DNA from: Amyelois transitella
Taxonomy: Eukaryota; Arthropoda; Insecta; Lepidoptera; Pyralidae
Length of the DNA stretch: 64,000 bases
Assembly (NCBI RefSeq): GCF_032362555.1
Contig: NC_083525.1
Location: forward strand, 605,501-669,500
Direction of reading: 5' to 3'
The notes beneath the pieces were generated by a model that worked only from the letters and a program-made list of their open reading frames with translations, made no database searches and was not told where the DNA came from. The number at the start of each line of letters is the position of its first letter. The stretch's first letter is position 1. Positions 63,601 to 64,000 of this stretch are shown piece after piece. A program made the position numbers and the translations under genes.

Positions 63601-63948
63601 GAGGAAGACTTTAGGCTATATAACAACACGCTGCAACTATAAAGAGCAAAGAAATAATGGAATATGTGAAAAAAACGGCAAAACAATATTCATCCTTGAG
63701 AGCTCCACTGATGCCCAAAATAACTATACCACGCGGACGAAATCGCGGGCTCAGCTAGTTACTTATAAAGGTGTTACTACATTTCAGACGCCTCATCGCC
63801 TCGCCAATCAGAAGCCGTCGCTCTAGCCGCCGCTAAGCACGCCCAGCTGTTCAGGGTCATAGCTGAGCAGCACGCGAGGATAGCGGCAGAAAGAGAGGCC
63901 CTCCAGAGAGAAGAGGAAGAGAAGAACTTACAGGATTTAGGTCATTAG
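60628..63948 (+). CDS. Cuticular protein with R&R chitin-binding domain, 183 aa, 3 exons
   Basis: A secreted structural protein of the exoskeleton. Exons 60628-60817, 62407-62607 and 63788-63948 join in phase (190 + 201 + 161 nt). Residues 1-18 (MLCPSLLILVSSLVMTSC) form a signal peptide. The Rebers-Riddiford domain (Pfam chitin_bind_4) spans exons 1-2: YVFSYTAGR, EVSDGSGVVRG, then TFSYVDP, VRTVDYVADKEGFHPVL. This is closer to the soft-cuticle RR-1 type by eye, though that is uncertain. The C-terminal half is an unusual charged, Ala/Glu/His-rich helical stretch (YAKIAEEHAQ, then FRVIAEQHARIAAEREAL) ending EEEEKNLQDLGH. An acceptor TTTCAG touches the chosen ATG, so either the upstream exon is untranslated or a short coding exon was missed; many cuticle genes have a tiny first coding exon. 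Confidence 0.87.
60850..61195 (-). repeat. Three S1 3' fragments in cuticle intron 1
   Basis: Each begins with an ACATACAT-type tail: 60850-60930, 60955-61080 and 61085-61195. Confidence 0.65.
61195..61427 (-). repeat. S2 tRNA-derived SINE, complete
   Basis: On -, A box TGGCGCAGCGG and B box GGTTCGAATCC; the body ends ACTCAATCTGTCCGGTATA and an A-rich tail (AATAAATAAAT on +). Confidence 0.8.
61675..61928 (-). repeat. S1 element, complete
   Basis: (ACAT)n, CAAGTCTATATCCCCTGCGG to GTGCCGGGAACCACACGGC. Confidence 0.75.
62049..62310 (+). repeat. S1 element, complete
   Basis: GTGCCGTGTGGTTCCCGGC head to GACGTGACCATATGTATGT; one of the best preserved copies. Confidence 0.8.
62680..62960 (-). mobile_element. 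Helitron-like type B, complete
   Basis: CTAGCTGTGCCCGCGACTTC to AGCTTTATAAAATTAATAAT, within cuticle intron 2, about 70 bp past the donor. Confidence 0.75.
63038..63235 (+). mobile_element. Helitron-like type A, complete
   Basis: TCCTACTACTATTATAAAGG to GCGGGCGGCCTCTAGT; very similar to the tandem pair at 112-520. Confidence 0.75.
63411..63759 (+). repeat. S1 5' part joined to a Helitron type B 3' part
   Basis: S1 head AGTGCCTTGTGGTTCTTGGC to about 63545, then Helitron ACTACTGGTTCGAATTGG to CGCGGGCTCAGCTAGT, ending 28 bp before cuticle exon 3. Confidence 0.65.
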
Positions 63949-64000
63949 CTGCCAAAGATAACGCTTAAGTCAGAATAATGATTAACAGTTTATGTACTTC

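Noticed and set aside
1-64000. LTR retroelements, virus-derived elements, CRISPR arrays or prokaryotic operons
   Set aside because: No LTR pair, gag/pol/envelope signature, regular spacer array or operon structure was recognised; the repeats are Helitron, LINE, SINE or TIR type.

Overview
This 64 kb window looks like nuclear DNA of a moth or butterfly (Lepidoptera). The evidence is host genes with spliceosomal introns (ribosomal protein P2, a CRAL-TRIO lipid carrier, an R&R cuticle protein), AT-rich spacers, and a dense load of repeats: Helitron-like elements ending in CTAGT, RTE and CR1/Jockey-type LINEs, and tRNA-derived SINEs. No prokaryotic or organellar feature and no LTR or virus-derived element was recognised.

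Layout. 1-5.5 kb: repeats and a decayed lysine-rich coding remnant. 5.5-7.3 kb: an intact F-box/LRR protein gene (+). 9.4-10.3 kb: the first of eight intronless short-chain dehydrogenase/reductase (SDR) genes, the only one on the + strand. 12.5-14.5 kb: RpLP2 (-), rebuilt from three coding exons and a 5' UTR exon. 16.6-36.8 kb: seven more SDR genes, all on the - strand, with a 5'-truncated RTE LINE (25.4-27.2 kb) and a broken Tc1-like transposon (27.2-27.9 kb) between the fourth and fifth. 38.8-44.1 kb: a six-exon CRAL-TRIO (alpha-tocopherol transfer protein-like) gene (-). 45.5-47.6 kb: a DNA transposon with one long open transposase-like frame and imperfect terminal inverted repeats. 48.7-50.1 kb: a truncated CR1/Jockey-type LINE sitting inside a tRNA-derived SINE. 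60.6-63.9 kb: a three-exon RR cuticular protein gene (+).

The SDR genes form three groups: A (SDR1, SDR7, SDR8), B (SDR2, SDR3, SDR4) and two divergent singles (SDR5, SDR6). Most end beta-2 with an Arg expected to favour NADP(H); SDR5 has an Asp expected to favour NAD(H); SDR3 has lost the catalytic Tyr (Asn155), so it is probably inactive as a classical SDR or is decaying. SDR1 and SDR7 share a conserved 54-bp block directly upstream of the ATG. This looks like a local tandem expansion of single-exon metabolic enzymes; substrates cannot be read from the sequence.

The commonest repeat, about 50 complete or partial copies, is a SINE-like element (called S1 here) whose 3' end matches the 3' end of the RTE LINE in the same window, including the (ATGT)n tail. 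S1, RTE and Helitron copies lie very close to many splice sites of the CRAL-TRIO and cuticle genes. Exon boundaries were deduced by eye from splice signals, reading frame and protein family and have not been tested with transcripts.
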